A stretch of 64,000 nucleotides of DNA from JAFKKS01 sp050187875 (GTDB lineage: Bacteria; Pseudomonadota; Alphaproteobacteria; Rhizobiales; Xanthobacteraceae): the NCBI GenBank assembly GCA_050187875.1, contig JBFWXB010000026.1:1-64000 (forward strand). Reading direction: 5' to 3'. The notes under the pieces are model-generated. The model was given only the letters and a program-made list of their open reading frames with translations, was not told where the DNA came from and made no database searches. This document shows, piece after piece, positions 1 to 8,077 of the stretch (positions are counted from its first letter, which is position 1; each line of letters starts with the position of its first letter). The position numbers and the translations under genes were made by a program.

Positions 1-425
1 CCGAGGACGACCGCCCAATAGCAGGTAACATTGATGCCAAGGGCCGGGAACGCGAAATACACGAAGAGAACGAGCAAAAGCGTCGGCAATCCGCGAAAAC
101 ACTCCGAATAAACGATCGCCATCCAGCGCAACGTCCTTCGGCTCGACACCTGACCGAGCGCGACAATTGCGCCCACGACAACACTTAAAATCGCATCGAC
201 GATCGCGATCCTGAACGTCTCGACAAGCCCGGCGCCCAGAAACTGCCAGACATTCAACGATAGAAATGGGGACCACTTGCTCGCCGCAAACCCTCCCGCC
301 TTCGAGAAGAGATAGGACGCGTACGCCAGCAGCGCGAAGATCGCGACCAATGCGACGATTGAGGCAATGTGGGCGCGCCGGCGGGCGCGTGGCCCGTAGT
401 CGCGTTCCAGAACCGACGCGGTCAT
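1..425 (-). CDS. Amino-acid ABC transporter permease, partial (runs off window start)
   Basis: The reading frame begins with ATG at 425 and stays open to base 1, so only about 141 N-terminal residues are visible. It starts MTASVLERDYGPRARRR, a basic cytoplasmic lead, followed by a hydrophobic helix (about residues 20-45) and a stretch resembling the start of the HisM/GltK permease core: WQFLGAGLVETFRIAIVDA, then the signature-like ECFRGLPTLLLVLFVYFAF. This matches inner-membrane permeases of the polar amino-acid uptake family. Its ATG overlaps the TGA of the upstream permease (ATGA), indicating translational coupling. It is probably the second permease of the importer whose ATPase and binding protein are divergent at 1374-3084. 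The C-terminal half, including the ATPase-contact loop, lies outside the window. Confidence 0.8.
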   Translation of the reverse strand, partial: MTASVLERDYGPRARRRAHIASIVALVAIFALLAYASYLFSKAGGFAASKWSPFLSLNVWQFLGAGLVETFRIAIVDAILSVVVGAIVALGQVSSRRTLRWMAIVYSECFRGLPTLLLVLFVYFAFPALGINVTCYWAVVL

Positions 426-952
426 CGCTTGATCCTCTTTCGGCTTTCGAGTCCGCGAAAGTAGATCCCCAGCGGAATTGTAAGCAGCAGATAAGCGAGG
501 CCTGCGGCGATAAACGTTTCAACGGGCTTGGCGTAACGGGATACGAGGTTGTTTGCCGTCCCCGTGATTTCGACGACCGATATGGTGTAGGCGATCGACG
601 TGTTTTTCACGAGGTCGACGAAGATATTTCCTATCGGCGGCACAACGGTTCGCGCCGCCTGTGGAAGAACGATCTCTCGCAGCAGTTGGCCTTGCGTCAA
701 TCCGATCGCCCGGCCAGCCTCGATCTGTCCATCGGGAATGGCATGGCCGAAGTAGAAGAACACCATCAGCACCGTGATGGGCATGCTCCTGAGGACTTCG
801 ACATAGACGGTCCCGGTGACGCGCAGCGAAGGCACTGGGCTAATACGAAATATGCCGATCAACAGTCCAAATGCGGTCGCCCCGAGAAACGAAACCATCG
901 CCAGTTGAATCGTCACCCACATGCCGACGAAAATCGCGTCGAGATGATCCAC
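422..952 (-). CDS. Amino-acid ABC transporter permease with internal in-frame deletion
   Basis: An inner-membrane permease of the HisM/GluC family, 176 residues against the usual 215-230. The start is GTG at 952, preceded by a GGGG-rich ribosome site. N-terminal helices (FVGMWVTIQLAMVSFLG), the Arg-rich turn (YVEVLRSMPITVLM) and the EAA loop contacting the ATPase (GQIEAGRAIGLTQGQLLREI) are present. However, VFFYFG runs directly into HAIPDGQ, whereas relatives have about 40 residues between these points, including one transmembrane helix (ALxLYSGAxxAExxRGGI-like). The frame is kept, so this is a clean deletion, not a frameshift. The product may be non-functional, or the gap may be an assembly error. 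It pairs with the partial permease downstream (4-base overlap). Confidence 0.8.
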   Translation of the reverse strand: MDHLDAIFVGMWVTIQLAMVSFLGATAFGLLIGIFRISPVPSLRVTGTVYVEVLRSMPITVLMVFFYFGHAIPDGQIEAGRAIGLTQGQLLREIVLPQAARTVVPPIGNIFVDLVKNTSIAYTISVVEITGTANNLVSRYAKPVETFIAAGLAYLLLTIPLGIYFRGLESRKRIKR

Positions 953-1373
953 CTGCTTTCCCCTACCCCTTGCCCGTGCGTCGCGTTGTTTCTAGGCGAT
1001 GCCGCCGTCCTTCGGCAACACCGCCGCCGAGGCCATCGACGGCCGCTTAACCAGGAGGTGCGCAGCATTCACGCAACGACCTAAGGATACATTATCTTAA
1101 AGCATGCGAAGCGTGCGCCGATTATCGGGACCTTTTTGTTGAGACGCAGGCTCGTCCACGGCAAGCCGCCAAAACTCGTCGATCGCCACGCGGCGTTGCC
1201 GAGAAGATTGACAGGTGACCTTAACTGCGTGACTTTTTGCTGCAATATTTTTTTTCGCGGATGAAGCTGGCGACGCGCGTGTTCGGTATTCGTCGCGGAA
1301 ACGTCGGCAGATCAACGCCGTCAGACCATCAACGTGATTAGGGTGCGCTTCTCGCGCATTCCTGGAGTTCGTA
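953..1373. promoter_or_regulatory. 421-bp divergent intergenic region between the permeases and the ATPase/binding-protein genes
   Basis: No convincing gene lies here; a 72-codon minus-strand frame at 1097-1315 has no recognisable protein character. The region must hold promoters for the leftward permease pair and the rightward ATPase gene. Visible elements are an imperfect inverted repeat TAAGGATA-cat-TATCTTA (1082-1099), an isolated TTGACA (1208-1213) without a good -10 at standard spacing, and an A/T-rich run near 1242-1254. None is strong enough for an exact promoter call. Confidence 0.4.
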
Positions 1374-2150
1374 ATGCCGCCGAAACACTCCGCAAACGGC
1401 CATGGCTCATCTCCGGTTGTGATGGTCGATCATGTCCACAAGTATTTCGGCGAAAAGCATGTGCTCAAGGATGTGAGCCTTGTTGTGAACGCGAGCGAGG
1501 TCGTCGCGATCATCGGGCCATCGGGCTCCGGCAAGTCGACGCTATGCCGATGCATCAATCGCCTGGAGCGGATCGATAAGGGAAGAATCGAGATCGATGG
1601 CATTCCGCTGCCGGAAGAGGGCGAGGCTCTGGCGCAGATGCGCGCCGACGTCGGCATGGTCTTTCAATCGTTCAACCTCTTTGCCCATAAAACGATCCTG
1701 CAAAACGTAACGCTCGGACCGACCAGAGTTCGCGGTCTTTCGAAAGCAGACGCCGAAGCGCGCGCAATGGCTCTGCTTGAGCGGGTCGGCATCCAGGATC
1801 AGGCTAGCAAGTTCCCGAGCGAGTTGTCGGGAGGACAGCAGCAGCGCGCAGCCATTGCGCGCGCCCTCGCGATGAATCCGAAGGTCATGCTGTTCGATGA
1901 GCCGACTTCGGCGCTCGACCCGGAAGTCATCAGTGAGGTGCTCGCCGTGATGGAAGGGCTCGCAGCCAGCGGCACGACGATGCTCGTCATCACACATGAA
2001 ATGGGATTTGCTCGGTCGGTCGCGCATCGCGTAGTCTTTATGGATGAAGGGGAGATCGTCGAAGTTGGCGAACCTCATCGGTTTTTTGACGCGCCGACGT
2101 CGAAGCGAGCGCGCAATTTCTTATCAAAAGTCGTCAGTCATCGAACATAG
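1374..2150 (+). CDS. Polar amino-acid ABC transporter ATP-binding protein (GlnQ/GluA-like)
   Basis: A cytoplasmic ATPase of 258 residues that powers uptake of a polar amino acid. Walker A is GPSGSGKST (about residues 49-57), the Q-loop is in VFQSFNLF, the ABC signature is LSGGQQQR, Walker B is VMLFDEPTSALD, and the switch His is in VITHEMGF. The order and the ending (GEPHRFFDAPTSKRARNFL) are typical of GlnQ/GltL/HisP. The start at 1374 follows a short spacer after GGAGTTCGTA. It is followed 43 bases downstream by a family-3 binding protein, and the permeases are divergent at 1-952, so the four genes make one importer split over two transcripts. Substrate is inferred only at the class level (glutamate/glutamine/aspartate-like). 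Confidence 0.93.
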   Translation: MPPKHSANGHGSSPVVMVDHVHKYFGEKHVLKDVSLVVNASEVVAIIGPSGSGKSTLCRCINRLERIDKGRIEIDGIPLPEEGEALAQMRADVGMVFQSFNLFAHKTILQNVTLGPTRVRGLSKADAEARAMALLERVGIQDQASKFPSELSGGQQQRAAIARALAMNPKVMLFDEPTSALDPEVISEVLAVMEGLAASGTTMLVITHEMGFARSVAHRVVFMDEGEIVEVGEPHRFFDAPTSKRARNFLSKVVSHRT

Positions 2151-2193
2151 AGAGCATCAACGCCGCTTGCGCATAATGAGAGGGGTTCAATCC

Positions 2194-3084
2194 ATGAACA
2201 TGAGAGATATGAAGACCGTTCCGAGCATGGCCCTTGTGTCGTTCGCGCTCGTCGGATGGAGCGGCACAAGCTCGGCACAGAGCGGCAAGCCTACCTTCCC
2301 GCCCGATTCAGCGATGCATCGCATTCAGCAGAACGGAAAGATGGTGGTGGGCATCAAGATCGACGCGCCGCTCTTCGGACTTAAGAATCCGATGACCGGA
2401 AAGGTCGAAGGCTTCGATGCGAGCATCGCCAATCTCCTGGCCAAGCGTATTTTTGGTGAGGATGGGCATGTCGACTTTATAGAGGCGCCAACGCCGACAC
2501 GCGAGGCTTTGATCAAAGCCGGCAAGGTCGACATGATTATTGCGACTTACACAATCAATAAGACGCGCAACGAACAAGTGAATTTCGGCGGGCCTTATTT
2601 CGAGTCGAAAAACACCATCATGGTCAAGAAGGACGACAAAGCTTTCGGTGATACGATCGACGGCTTCAAGTCGCTGAACGGCCATTCCGTGTGCACCACG
2701 CAAAACGGAACGCAATACAACATGATTCAAGTCGAAGCGCCGAAGGCGGACCTGAAGGGCTTCGATACGATGGGCGCGTGCCTGACGGCGATGCGGCAAG
2801 GCCGCGTTGAGGCGGCTGCGGCCGAAAATGCAATTCTGTTCGGCATGGCTCAGGCGCAACCCGGACAGTATCGTGTGCTGGCGAATTCCGATGCTCCGCC
2901 CCAGCCCTATGGCATTGGGGTCAAGAAAGAAGACCCGCAGTTCTGCGAATGGATCAACACCCAACTGCAGGCGATGTTCAAGAGCGGGGAATGGGCCGAC
3001 GCCTATAAGGCCACATTGGGTGCTATCGACAAGAATGTCCCGAAAGCGCCGGAGGCGGCCGCGATGCACTATTGCGGGCGCTGA
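2194..3084 (+). CDS. Periplasmic amino-acid binding protein (family 3, GluB-like)
   Basis: A secreted solute-binding protein of 296 residues. ATG 2194 is preferred over in-frame upstream starts because GAGAGGGG lies 8 bases before it and the protein then opens with a Sec signal peptide (MNMRDMKTVPSMALVSFAL..., cleavage near SSAQ). The mature part carries family-3 signatures: KMVVGIKIDAPLFGLKNP, then VEGFDASIANLLAKRIFG, then TPTREALIKAGKVDMIIATYTIN with the conserved lobe-1 pattern. C-terminal cysteines (GACLTAMRQG, PQFCEWIN, MHYCGR) could form disulfides. It sits directly behind the ATPase gene and ends at a hairpin. GluB-like proteins bind glutamate or aspartate; the exact ligand cannot be read from sequence. 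Confidence 0.9.
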   Translation: MNMRDMKTVPSMALVSFALVGWSGTSSAQSGKPTFPPDSAMHRIQQNGKMVVGIKIDAPLFGLKNPMTGKVEGFDASIANLLAKRIFGEDGHVDFIEAPTPTREALIKAGKVDMIIATYTINKTRNEQVNFGGPYFESKNTIMVKKDDKAFGDTIDGFKSLNGHSVCTTQNGTQYNMIQVEAPKADLKGFDTMGACLTAMRQGRVEAAAAENAILFGMAQAQPGQYRVLANSDAPPQPYGIGVKKEDPQFCEWINTQLQAMFKSGEWADAYKATLGAIDKNVPKAPEAAAMHYCGR

Positions 3085-3094
3085 CGAAGCCGAC

Positions 3095-3129
3095 ACACGC
3101 CGCCGCGCGAAGCTTGCGAGGCGGCGTGT
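3095..3129. terminator. Hairpin between convergent genes, probable bidirectional terminator
   Basis: Perfect 10-bp arms ACACGCCGCC and GGCGGCGTGT flank a 15-base loop. It sits just after the binding-protein stop (3084) and just before the convergent hydrolase stop (3145). No long T-tract follows, so strength is uncertain. Confidence 0.55.
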
Positions 3130-3144
3130 TGGCACCGCAATTCA

Positions 3145-3792
3145 TCACTGGCTCTTACCGACCAGCCGTTCGGTCCAAGTCGCGACGCGATTTGACATAG
3201 TGCGGAGGTGGTTGGCAGCGGTGAAGCCAGAAACTGCCTTGCGGGGTTTGAGATCATGATCACCATCTTCGAGCCAGACGATGTCTATCGTCTTGGAAAG
3301 CGCATAGGTGGCAACCTCCTCACGGGTGCCGAAGGGGTCGCGTGTTCCCTGTACAATGAGAGCCGGAGTTTGCAGCTCCGCAAGATGCGCCGTACGCAGC
3401 TGATCCGGCTTGCCGATAGGATGGAACGGATAACCGAGGCACAGCAAACCAGCGATGCGGCTTGCGGCGTAGAGCTCGTCAGCAATCATGCTCGCGACGC
3501 GTCCACCCATCGATTTTCCACCGATCACGAGTTCGCCCGCCGGATTCAGCGCATCGATTGCGGCGATGTATTCTGATGTGAGCGTTTCCGCCCGTGGTGG
3601 CGGTTTCTTGACGGAAGAGCTGCGGCGAGACGCCATATAACCAAACTCGAAGCGCGCAACGCGCAGGCCCGCCGTCGCCAGCGCCCTGGCGGCTGCATTC
3701 AGCGCCGCGGAATCCATCGGCGCGCCCGCACCGTGAGCCAGCATGATGGTCAGATCCGCATTGTCAGGCCCATCGAATAGAAACTGCATCAT
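3145..3792 (-). CDS. Alpha/beta hydrolase, KANL3/Tex30-like family
   Basis: A soluble hydrolase of 215 residues. The nucleophile elbow is GGKSMGGR (Ser about 95), the acid is probably Asp in QGTRDPFG and the His lies in LEDGDHDLK, giving a Ser-Asp-His triad. The N-terminal MLAHGAGAPMDS is the family's oxyanion region. Small bacterial members (about 210-220 residues) have no firmly assigned substrate. Its ATGATG start overlaps the TGA of the dehydrogenase gene upstream (3789), so it is translationally coupled to the sulfonate-type importer operon. It may cleave an ester or activated intermediate of that pathway, but this is only inferred from position. Confidence 0.8.
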   Translation of the reverse strand: MMQFLFDGPDNADLTIMLAHGAGAPMDSAALNAAARALATAGLRVARFEFGYMASRRSSSVKKPPPRAETLTSEYIAAIDALNPAGELVIGGKSMGGRVASMIADELYAASRIAGLLCLGYPFHPIGKPDQLRTAHLAELQTPALIVQGTRDPFGTREEVATYALSKTIDIVWLEDGDHDLKPRKAVSGFTAANHLRTMSNRVATWTERLVGKSQ

Positions 3793-4676
3793 CGAATACC
3801 GCGAGCGCGCTCGCGCGCATGCGCGTAAATGGCCGTCCAGTCATGCCGACCATGACCGGCATCACGTGCGGACTTGTACGTATTTGCGGCTGCGCGTCCG
3901 GTATCGAGCGGAAGGTCGAGGCTCTCTCCGAGCTCGAGCGCAAGGCCGAGATCCTTTATCGCGAGATCGATCATGAAGCCGGGCGTGAGATCGCCCTTGA
4001 GCACCTTTGCTGGATAATTGCCGCCCATATGTCCCATACCGGCTGCCGTGCCCAGCATCACTTGTCGCGCGAGCTCCGGGTCGAGCCCGCTCGCTTCGGC
4101 AAGCGTCAGCGCCTCGGCCGTGGTGGCGTTGAGCGTGATCGACATGAAGTTGTTGACGATCTTCATCCGTGAGCCGGCGCCGGCCGGTCCGCAATGCACG
4201 ATCGTGTCGCCCATGCGTTCGAGCGCCGGCCGCGCGCGCTCGACGGCGTCGGCCGCGCCGCCGACCATGATCAGGAGCTTGCCGTCGACCGCATGCTGCA
4301 CCGAGCGGCCGACGGGCGCATCCACCATGGCGATGCCGCGCTCGCCGAACCGCCGCGCGATGCGATCCGTCACCGATGGCGCGATGGTGCTCATGTCGAT
4401 ATAGAGTGCGTCGTTCCGGATCGTCTCCGCGACGCCGCTCGGCCCGAACACGGCTTCTTCAACGTGCGAGCCGTTCGGCAGCATGGTGATCACACAGTCG
4501 GCAGCGCGCGCGGCTTCAGCCGGCGAGCCGGCGCCAACAGCGCCGGCATCAACGAGTGCGGACATCGCCTCCGGCACGATATCGAACACCACAAGGCGAA
4601 AACCGCCCTTGAGGAGGTTCAGCGCCATGGGCCGGCCCATGGTGCCGAGCCCGATGAAAGCTATGATCTTGATCAC
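3789..4676 (-). CDS. NAD(P)-dependent beta-hydroxyacid dehydrogenase, YihU-like (sulfolactaldehyde reductase candidate)
   Basis: A cytoplasmic Rossmann-fold dehydrogenase of 295 residues. GTG 4676 is chosen because GGAG stands 7 bases before it; GTG 4691 would add five residues. The dinucleotide motif is FIGLGTMGRPMA, followed by TMLPNG and DMSTI. Most relatives (3-hydroxyisobutyrate and tartronate-semialdehyde reductases) have DxPVSGG; here it is DAPVGRS, with Arg124 where E. coli YihU has its sulfonate-binding arginine. The catalytic block MKIVNNFMS contains Lys172, Asn175 and Ser179, and the C-terminal half (GTAAGMGH, GDLTPGFMIDLAIKDLG, AGHGRHDW) also follows YihU closely. YihU interconverts 3-sulfolactaldehyde and dihydroxypropanesulfonate. 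The gene follows a taurine/sulfonate-type ABC importer, which fits this, but substrate is inferred. Confidence 0.82.
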   Translation of the reverse strand: MIKIIAFIGLGTMGRPMALNLLKGGFRLVVFDIVPEAMSALVDAGAVGAGSPAEAARAADCVITMLPNGSHVEEAVFGPSGVAETIRNDALYIDMSTIAPSVTDRIARRFGERGIAMVDAPVGRSVQHAVDGKLLIMVGGAADAVERARPALERMGDTIVHCGPAGAGSRMKIVNNFMSITLNATTAEALTLAEASGLDPELARQVMLGTAAGMGHMGGNYPAKVLKGDLTPGFMIDLAIKDLGLALELGESLDLPLDTGRAAANTYKSARDAGHGRHDWTAIYAHARERARGIR

Positions 4677-4691
4677 GCCGTCACTCCGCAC

Positions 4692-5681
4692 TCAGACAGT
4701 CTTCACGAACAGGGAAGAATCGAAATAAGTCTTTGCCGGCACGGCGTTCGGGATGTTGCCCTGAGAGACGAAGAAATCCGTCACCTGCTGCAGCCACTTG
4801 GTCACCGTTCCGTCCTGATAGAGCTTCTTCCATTCAGCGGCCGGGAACATCTTCTGCGCCGCATACTGCACTTTCAGGTCTTCGAGCGGCACTTGGCTGT
4901 AATTTTTCTTCTGCAGCTCCGCGAGCGCCTCGTCCGGGTGCGCGATCATATAGTCGTTCGCCGCGACCCAGCCGTTGATGATGCGCGTGCAAGTCTCTGT
5001 GTTCTGTGCGTACCAGTCGTTGCGCGCCGCCCAGCCGCCGACGATTGCCGCGTCGGGATAAAAAGCTCCTGCGTCGACCAGCATCTTCGCCTCCGGCACC
5101 TTGGCGCGCACGGTGACGTTGAAGGGAACCCACAGCGCAACGGCGGGCACAGCACCAGAGATAAAGGACGTGACCGCATCCGGCATACGCTGGTTCAAGA
5201 GCTCGACGCCTTTGGGATCGACGCCATTCGCGCGCAGCGCCCGATCAAGGAAGACATGCGCGGTCGTGCCGGTGGTGGTCGCGATGCGCTTGCCCTTGAG
5301 GTCGGCGATGGTCTTGATCCCTTGGTCCGTGCGCACCCAAAGCTGCGCGGTTGCAAACTCGACGTTGTTGATCAAGAACGCCTTCCCCTGCCCCCGCGCC
5401 GGAAAGTTCGAGAGCACGGCGCCGGTCGCCAACATATCGAGGCTGCCGCCGACCATGGCCTGGAACAGTTCAAGGCCGGTGTTGAATTGGCGCAGCTCGA
5501 GCTCAACGCCCTGCTTCGCGAAATCGCCGCGGTTGATGCCCGTCCAGATCTGTCCGTCAACTGCGAGCGTGTGGAGGTAGCCGACTCGGACCTTCTGTGC
5601 TCCTTGAGCGAGCGCTGGGCGGGCCAATCCGGCAGCCGCGACCGCCGCGGCAAAACCAAGAGTCTGTCGACGTGTGAGCAT
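4692..5681 (-). CDS. Periplasmic binding protein of a taurine/sulfonate/nitrate-type ABC importer
   Basis: An exported solute-binding protein of 329 residues. ATG 5681 is chosen over an upstream in-frame start because GGGAGAGG precedes it and the product opens with a twin-arginine signal MLTRRQTLGFAAAVAAAG ending near ALAQ. The mature protein has the NMT1/SsuA/TauA pattern: VRVGYLHTLAVDGQIW, FAKQGVELELRQFNTGLELFQAMVGGSLDM, then IADLKGKRIATTTGTTAHVFL and VALWVPF. It lies between the ATPase gene (stop-proximal end at 5708) and the YihU-like dehydrogenase (4676), all on one strand with short gaps. Ligands of the family include sulfonates, nitrate, pyrimidine precursors and aromatic acids; context favours a sulfonate. 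Confidence 0.87.
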   Translation of the reverse strand: MLTRRQTLGFAAAVAAAGLARPALAQGAQKVRVGYLHTLAVDGQIWTGINRGDFAKQGVELELRQFNTGLELFQAMVGGSLDMLATGAVLSNFPARGQGKAFLINNVEFATAQLWVRTDQGIKTIADLKGKRIATTTGTTAHVFLDRALRANGVDPKGVELLNQRMPDAVTSFISGAVPAVALWVPFNVTVRAKVPEAKMLVDAGAFYPDAAIVGGWAARNDWYAQNTETCTRIINGWVAANDYMIAHPDEALAELQKKNYSQVPLEDLKVQYAAQKMFPAAEWKKLYQDGTVTKWLQQVTDFFVSQGNIPNAVPAKTYFDSSLFVKTV

Positions 5682-5707
5682 GTTTCCTCTCCCTGATGTT
5701 CGCCCGA

Positions 5708-6526
5708 TCACTCCGAAAAGGAGGCCGAGCGTGTTTGATCCTGCTGCGCCTGATATTCGATCATGACGGCATCGCGGATATGCGAGCGCAGAGCGCCGAA
5801 CTCCCGCGCTTCATGCAATGATTCATCGCGCGGATAAGGAAACGGCACCGTGACGATCTCGCGGATGCGCGCCGGGCGCGCGGTGACGATGATGATCCGC
5901 GACGCGAGATAGATCGCCTCCTCGACCGAATGCGTGATCAGCATGACGGTCTTCCGCTCAGCCGCGAGCGCTTCGAGCAGCAGGTTCTGCATGTTGGAGC
6001 GCGTCTGCGCATCGAGCGCGCCGAAAGGCTCATCCATCAGGAGAAATTCCGGCTTTACGGCATAGGCGCGCGCGATCGCGAGGCGCTGACGCATGCCGCC
6101 GGACAGCGTCTTGGGGTAGGCGCCGGCGAAGTCGGACAAGCCCATCAAGCGCATATAGCGATCGCAGATCGCGTCGATCTCGGCTTCGGGTGCCCGGTTG
6201 GCCTTGAGACGGAGGCCGAACGCGATGTTGTCCTTCACGGTAAGCCAAGGAAAGACACCGTATTCCTGGAAGATCACGCCGCGCTCCGGGCCAGGTCCCT
6301 GCAGCGGCTTTCCGTCCAGTAGCACCGCACCGCCTGTCGGCACGATGAAGCCGGCGAGCATGTTCATCATCGTCGTCTTGCCGCAACCGGACGGACCGAT
6401 CACCGCAATGAACTCGCCCTCCGCGATGTCATAGCTCACGTCCTCGATCACACGCAGTGCGTCGGCGCCTGAGCCGAAAGCCAATGAGACATTCTGGAAC
6501 TGGACGCGCGGCGCGGCGGCACTCAT
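5708..6526 (-). CDS. ABC transporter ATP-binding protein (SsuB/TauB-like)
   Basis: A 272-residue cytoplasmic ATPase. Walker A GPSGCGKTT, Q-loop FQEYGVFPW, signature LSGGMRQR, Walker B LLMDEPFGALD and switch His in LITHSVEEA are all intact. FPWLTVKDNIAFGL and the GMRQR signature are typical of the TauB/SsuB/NrtD branch. Its ATG (6526) overlaps the permease stop at 6523 by four bases, so the two are coupled. The extended tail (YPRDESLHEAREFGAL...) is common in nitrate/taurine ATPases. Together with the permease and binding protein it makes a complete importer. Confidence 0.93.
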   Translation of the reverse strand: MSAAAPRVQFQNVSLAFGSGADALRVIEDVSYDIAEGEFIAVIGPSGCGKTTMMNMLAGFIVPTGGAVLLDGKPLQGPGPERGVIFQEYGVFPWLTVKDNIAFGLRLKANRAPEAEIDAICDRYMRLMGLSDFAGAYPKTLSGGMRQRLAIARAYAVKPEFLLMDEPFGALDAQTRSNMQNLLLEALAAERKTVMLITHSVEEAIYLASRIIIVTARPARIREIVTVPFPYPRDESLHEAREFGALRSHIRDAVMIEYQAQQDQTRSASFSE

Positions 6527-7305
6527 GTGATGCGCTCCTGCCAGGCGAGCAGACGCTTACTGATCCGGCGCAAGATCAGATCCATGACGAGGGCGATGAG
6601 GCCGATGCAGATGATGCCGACGTAGATGATATCGAGGAGGAAATAAGATGACGCATTCTGGATCAGCGCACCAAGCCCCTGCTGCGCCGCGATCAACTCG
6701 GCCGCGACCAACGTCGCCCACGCGACGCCAAGCGCGACGCGCAACGCGGTGAGGATATGCGGCACCGTGAGCGGCACGATCACCTTACGGAAGATTTCGC
6801 CGTCGGTCGCGCCAAGGGTGCGTGCCACCCGCACGTAAAGCGGGCTGATCTGCGCGATGCCCTCATACATCACGATCACGCCGGCGAAGAACGACGCGTA
6901 GAATAGAATGACCTCCTTCGCGAGCTCATCGACGCCGAAATAGACAATCACGAGCGGAATGAGCGCGATTGGCGGGAGGGCGCGGAAGAAGTTGATCACC
7001 GGATCGGCGAAGGCGCGCACGCCGCGATACCATCCGAGCAGGAAGCCGACCGGAACGGCACAGGCGATTCCGAGACACACACCGATAAGCACGCGGCGCG
7101 TCGACGCCCACATGTCGCGCAGTAAACTTTCGTGCGTGAGCAGTTCCCAGAACTTGGCGGCGACGCGGTGCGGCGCGGGCACGAGCGCAGGGCTGATGAG
7201 CCCGCTCGCATGGATGCCGTACCAGAGCAGCACGATCACGACCCATGGCGCCAGCACGAGCGCGGCCCGGGAGAGACGAGCGGACCAAGGGGGGCCATTT
7301 GCCAT
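6523..7305 (-). CDS. ABC transporter permease (SsuC/TauC-like)
   Basis: A 260-residue inner-membrane permease with about six hydrophobic helices. ATG 7305 is preferred; a longer frame beginning TTG at 7341 would run through the inverted repeat that looks like the GntR operator. Typical features are LISPALVPAPHRVAAKFWEL near the N-terminus, ALPPIALIPLVIVYFG in the core and the EAA loop VARTLGATDGEIFRKVIVPLTVP. It is the first gene of a leftward operon (permease, ATPase, binding protein, YihU-like dehydrogenase, hydrolase) and is divergent from a GntR regulator 46 bp away. Confidence 0.9.
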   Translation of the reverse strand: MANGPPWSARLSRAALVLAPWVVIVLLWYGIHASGLISPALVPAPHRVAAKFWELLTHESLLRDMWASTRRVLIGVCLGIACAVPVGFLLGWYRGVRAFADPVINFFRALPPIALIPLVIVYFGVDELAKEVILFYASFFAGVIVMYEGIAQISPLYVRVARTLGATDGEIFRKVIVPLTVPHILTALRVALGVAWATLVAAELIAAQQGLGALIQNASSYFLLDIIYVGIICIGLIALVMDLILRRISKRLLAWQERIT

Positions 7306-7316
7306 CGCTGGCAGCG

Positions 7317-7340
7317 TGTCATACCATTGATAGGATGACA
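7317..7340. promoter_or_regulatory. Inverted repeat, candidate GntR operator
   Basis: TGTCAT and ATGACA form perfect 6-bp arms of a 24-bp element with a 12-bp centre. It lies in the 46-bp gap between the divergent importer permease (start 7305) and the GntR/UTRA regulator (start 7352). HutC-type GntR proteins bind such palindromes, so autoregulation and control of the importer are likely. Binding is inferred. Confidence 0.6.
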
Positions 7341-7351
7341 AGAGGACCTGC

Positions 7352-8077
7352 GTGAGCGATCTCTTCTCCGGAAGCCCGGTGCCACGCTACGCGCAGCTTG
7401 CGGACCTGTTTCGTCGGCGTATCGCCCGCGGCGTCTGGTCGTCAGGCGCCCGGCTGCCGTCGAACGAAGCGTTGATGCAGGAATTCGACGTCGCCCGCGT
7501 CACCATTCGCCAAGCCGTCGATATCCTGGCTCGCGAGGGGCTCGTCGAAGCCCGCCAAGGCCGCGGCACCTTCGTCACCGGCAATGTGCGCAACGACCGC
7601 TGGCTCAAGGTGCAGACGAGCCTCGCGAACCTCGCCGAAGTTTATCGTGACACGCAGCCCGAGCTTCTGAACCTGGTCGAGGAGATCGCCGAGGCGCCCC
7701 TTAGCCCCGAGGACGGCAAGCCAGCGCCGCGCTACTTCTATATGCGGCGCGTGCACTCGCAGAACGCCGTCCCCTACTGCATCATCTCCATCTATATCGA
7801 CGATCGCGTGTTCCGGAAGAATCCGGAAGCGTTCCGGACGCAGACCGTCATCCCGATCCTCGCCAGAATGCGCCACCCGAAGATCGCCAAGGCGCGTCAG
7901 ACGCTGACGATCGCGACGGCGGATCTGGAGACCGCGCGCCATCTCGGCATCGGCGTCAACGCGCCTGTCGCCGAGGTGCGCCGCGTGTTCAGCGCGGCCG
8001 ATGGAACCGTCATCTATCTCGGCGAGGTCACCTATCGCGGCGACTTCGTCCGCCTCGAAATGGACCTGCAGCCGTGA
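7352..8077 (+). CDS. GntR-family transcriptional regulator, HutC/UTRA type
   Basis: A 241-residue DNA-binding repressor or activator. The N-terminal winged helix (residues about 10-76) has the GntR pattern: PRYAQLADLFRRRIARGVW, GARLPSNEALMQEF, ARVTIRQAVDIL and EGLVEARQGRGTFV. The C-terminal part (about 95-240) fits the UTRA ligand domain, with conserved RRVHSQNAVPYC and the closing LGEVTYRGDFVRLEMDL. The start is GTG 7352 after AGAGGACCT. It faces away from the importer operon and its GTGA junction couples it to the enolase-superfamily gene, so it probably senses the imported compound or a product of it. Confidence 0.92.
   Translation: MSDLFSGSPVPRYAQLADLFRRRIARGVWSSGARLPSNEALMQEFDVARVTIRQAVDILAREGLVEARQGRGTFVTGNVRNDRWLKVQTSLANLAEVYRDTQPELLNLVEEIAEAPLSPEDGKPAPRYFYMRRVHSQNAVPYCIISIYIDDRVFRKNPEAFRTQTVIPILARMRHPKIAKARQTLTIATADLETARHLGIGVNAPVAEVRRVFSAADGTVIYLGEVTYRGDFVRLEMDLQP

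Noticed and set aside
1097..1315. 72-codon minus-strand frame in the divergent amino-acid importer gap
   Set aside because: No ribosome site or family resemblance; the region more likely holds promoters.
4194..5696. 500-codon plus-strand frame over the dehydrogenase and binding protein
   Set aside because: Spans two well-supported minus-strand genes and their junction, no protein motifs.
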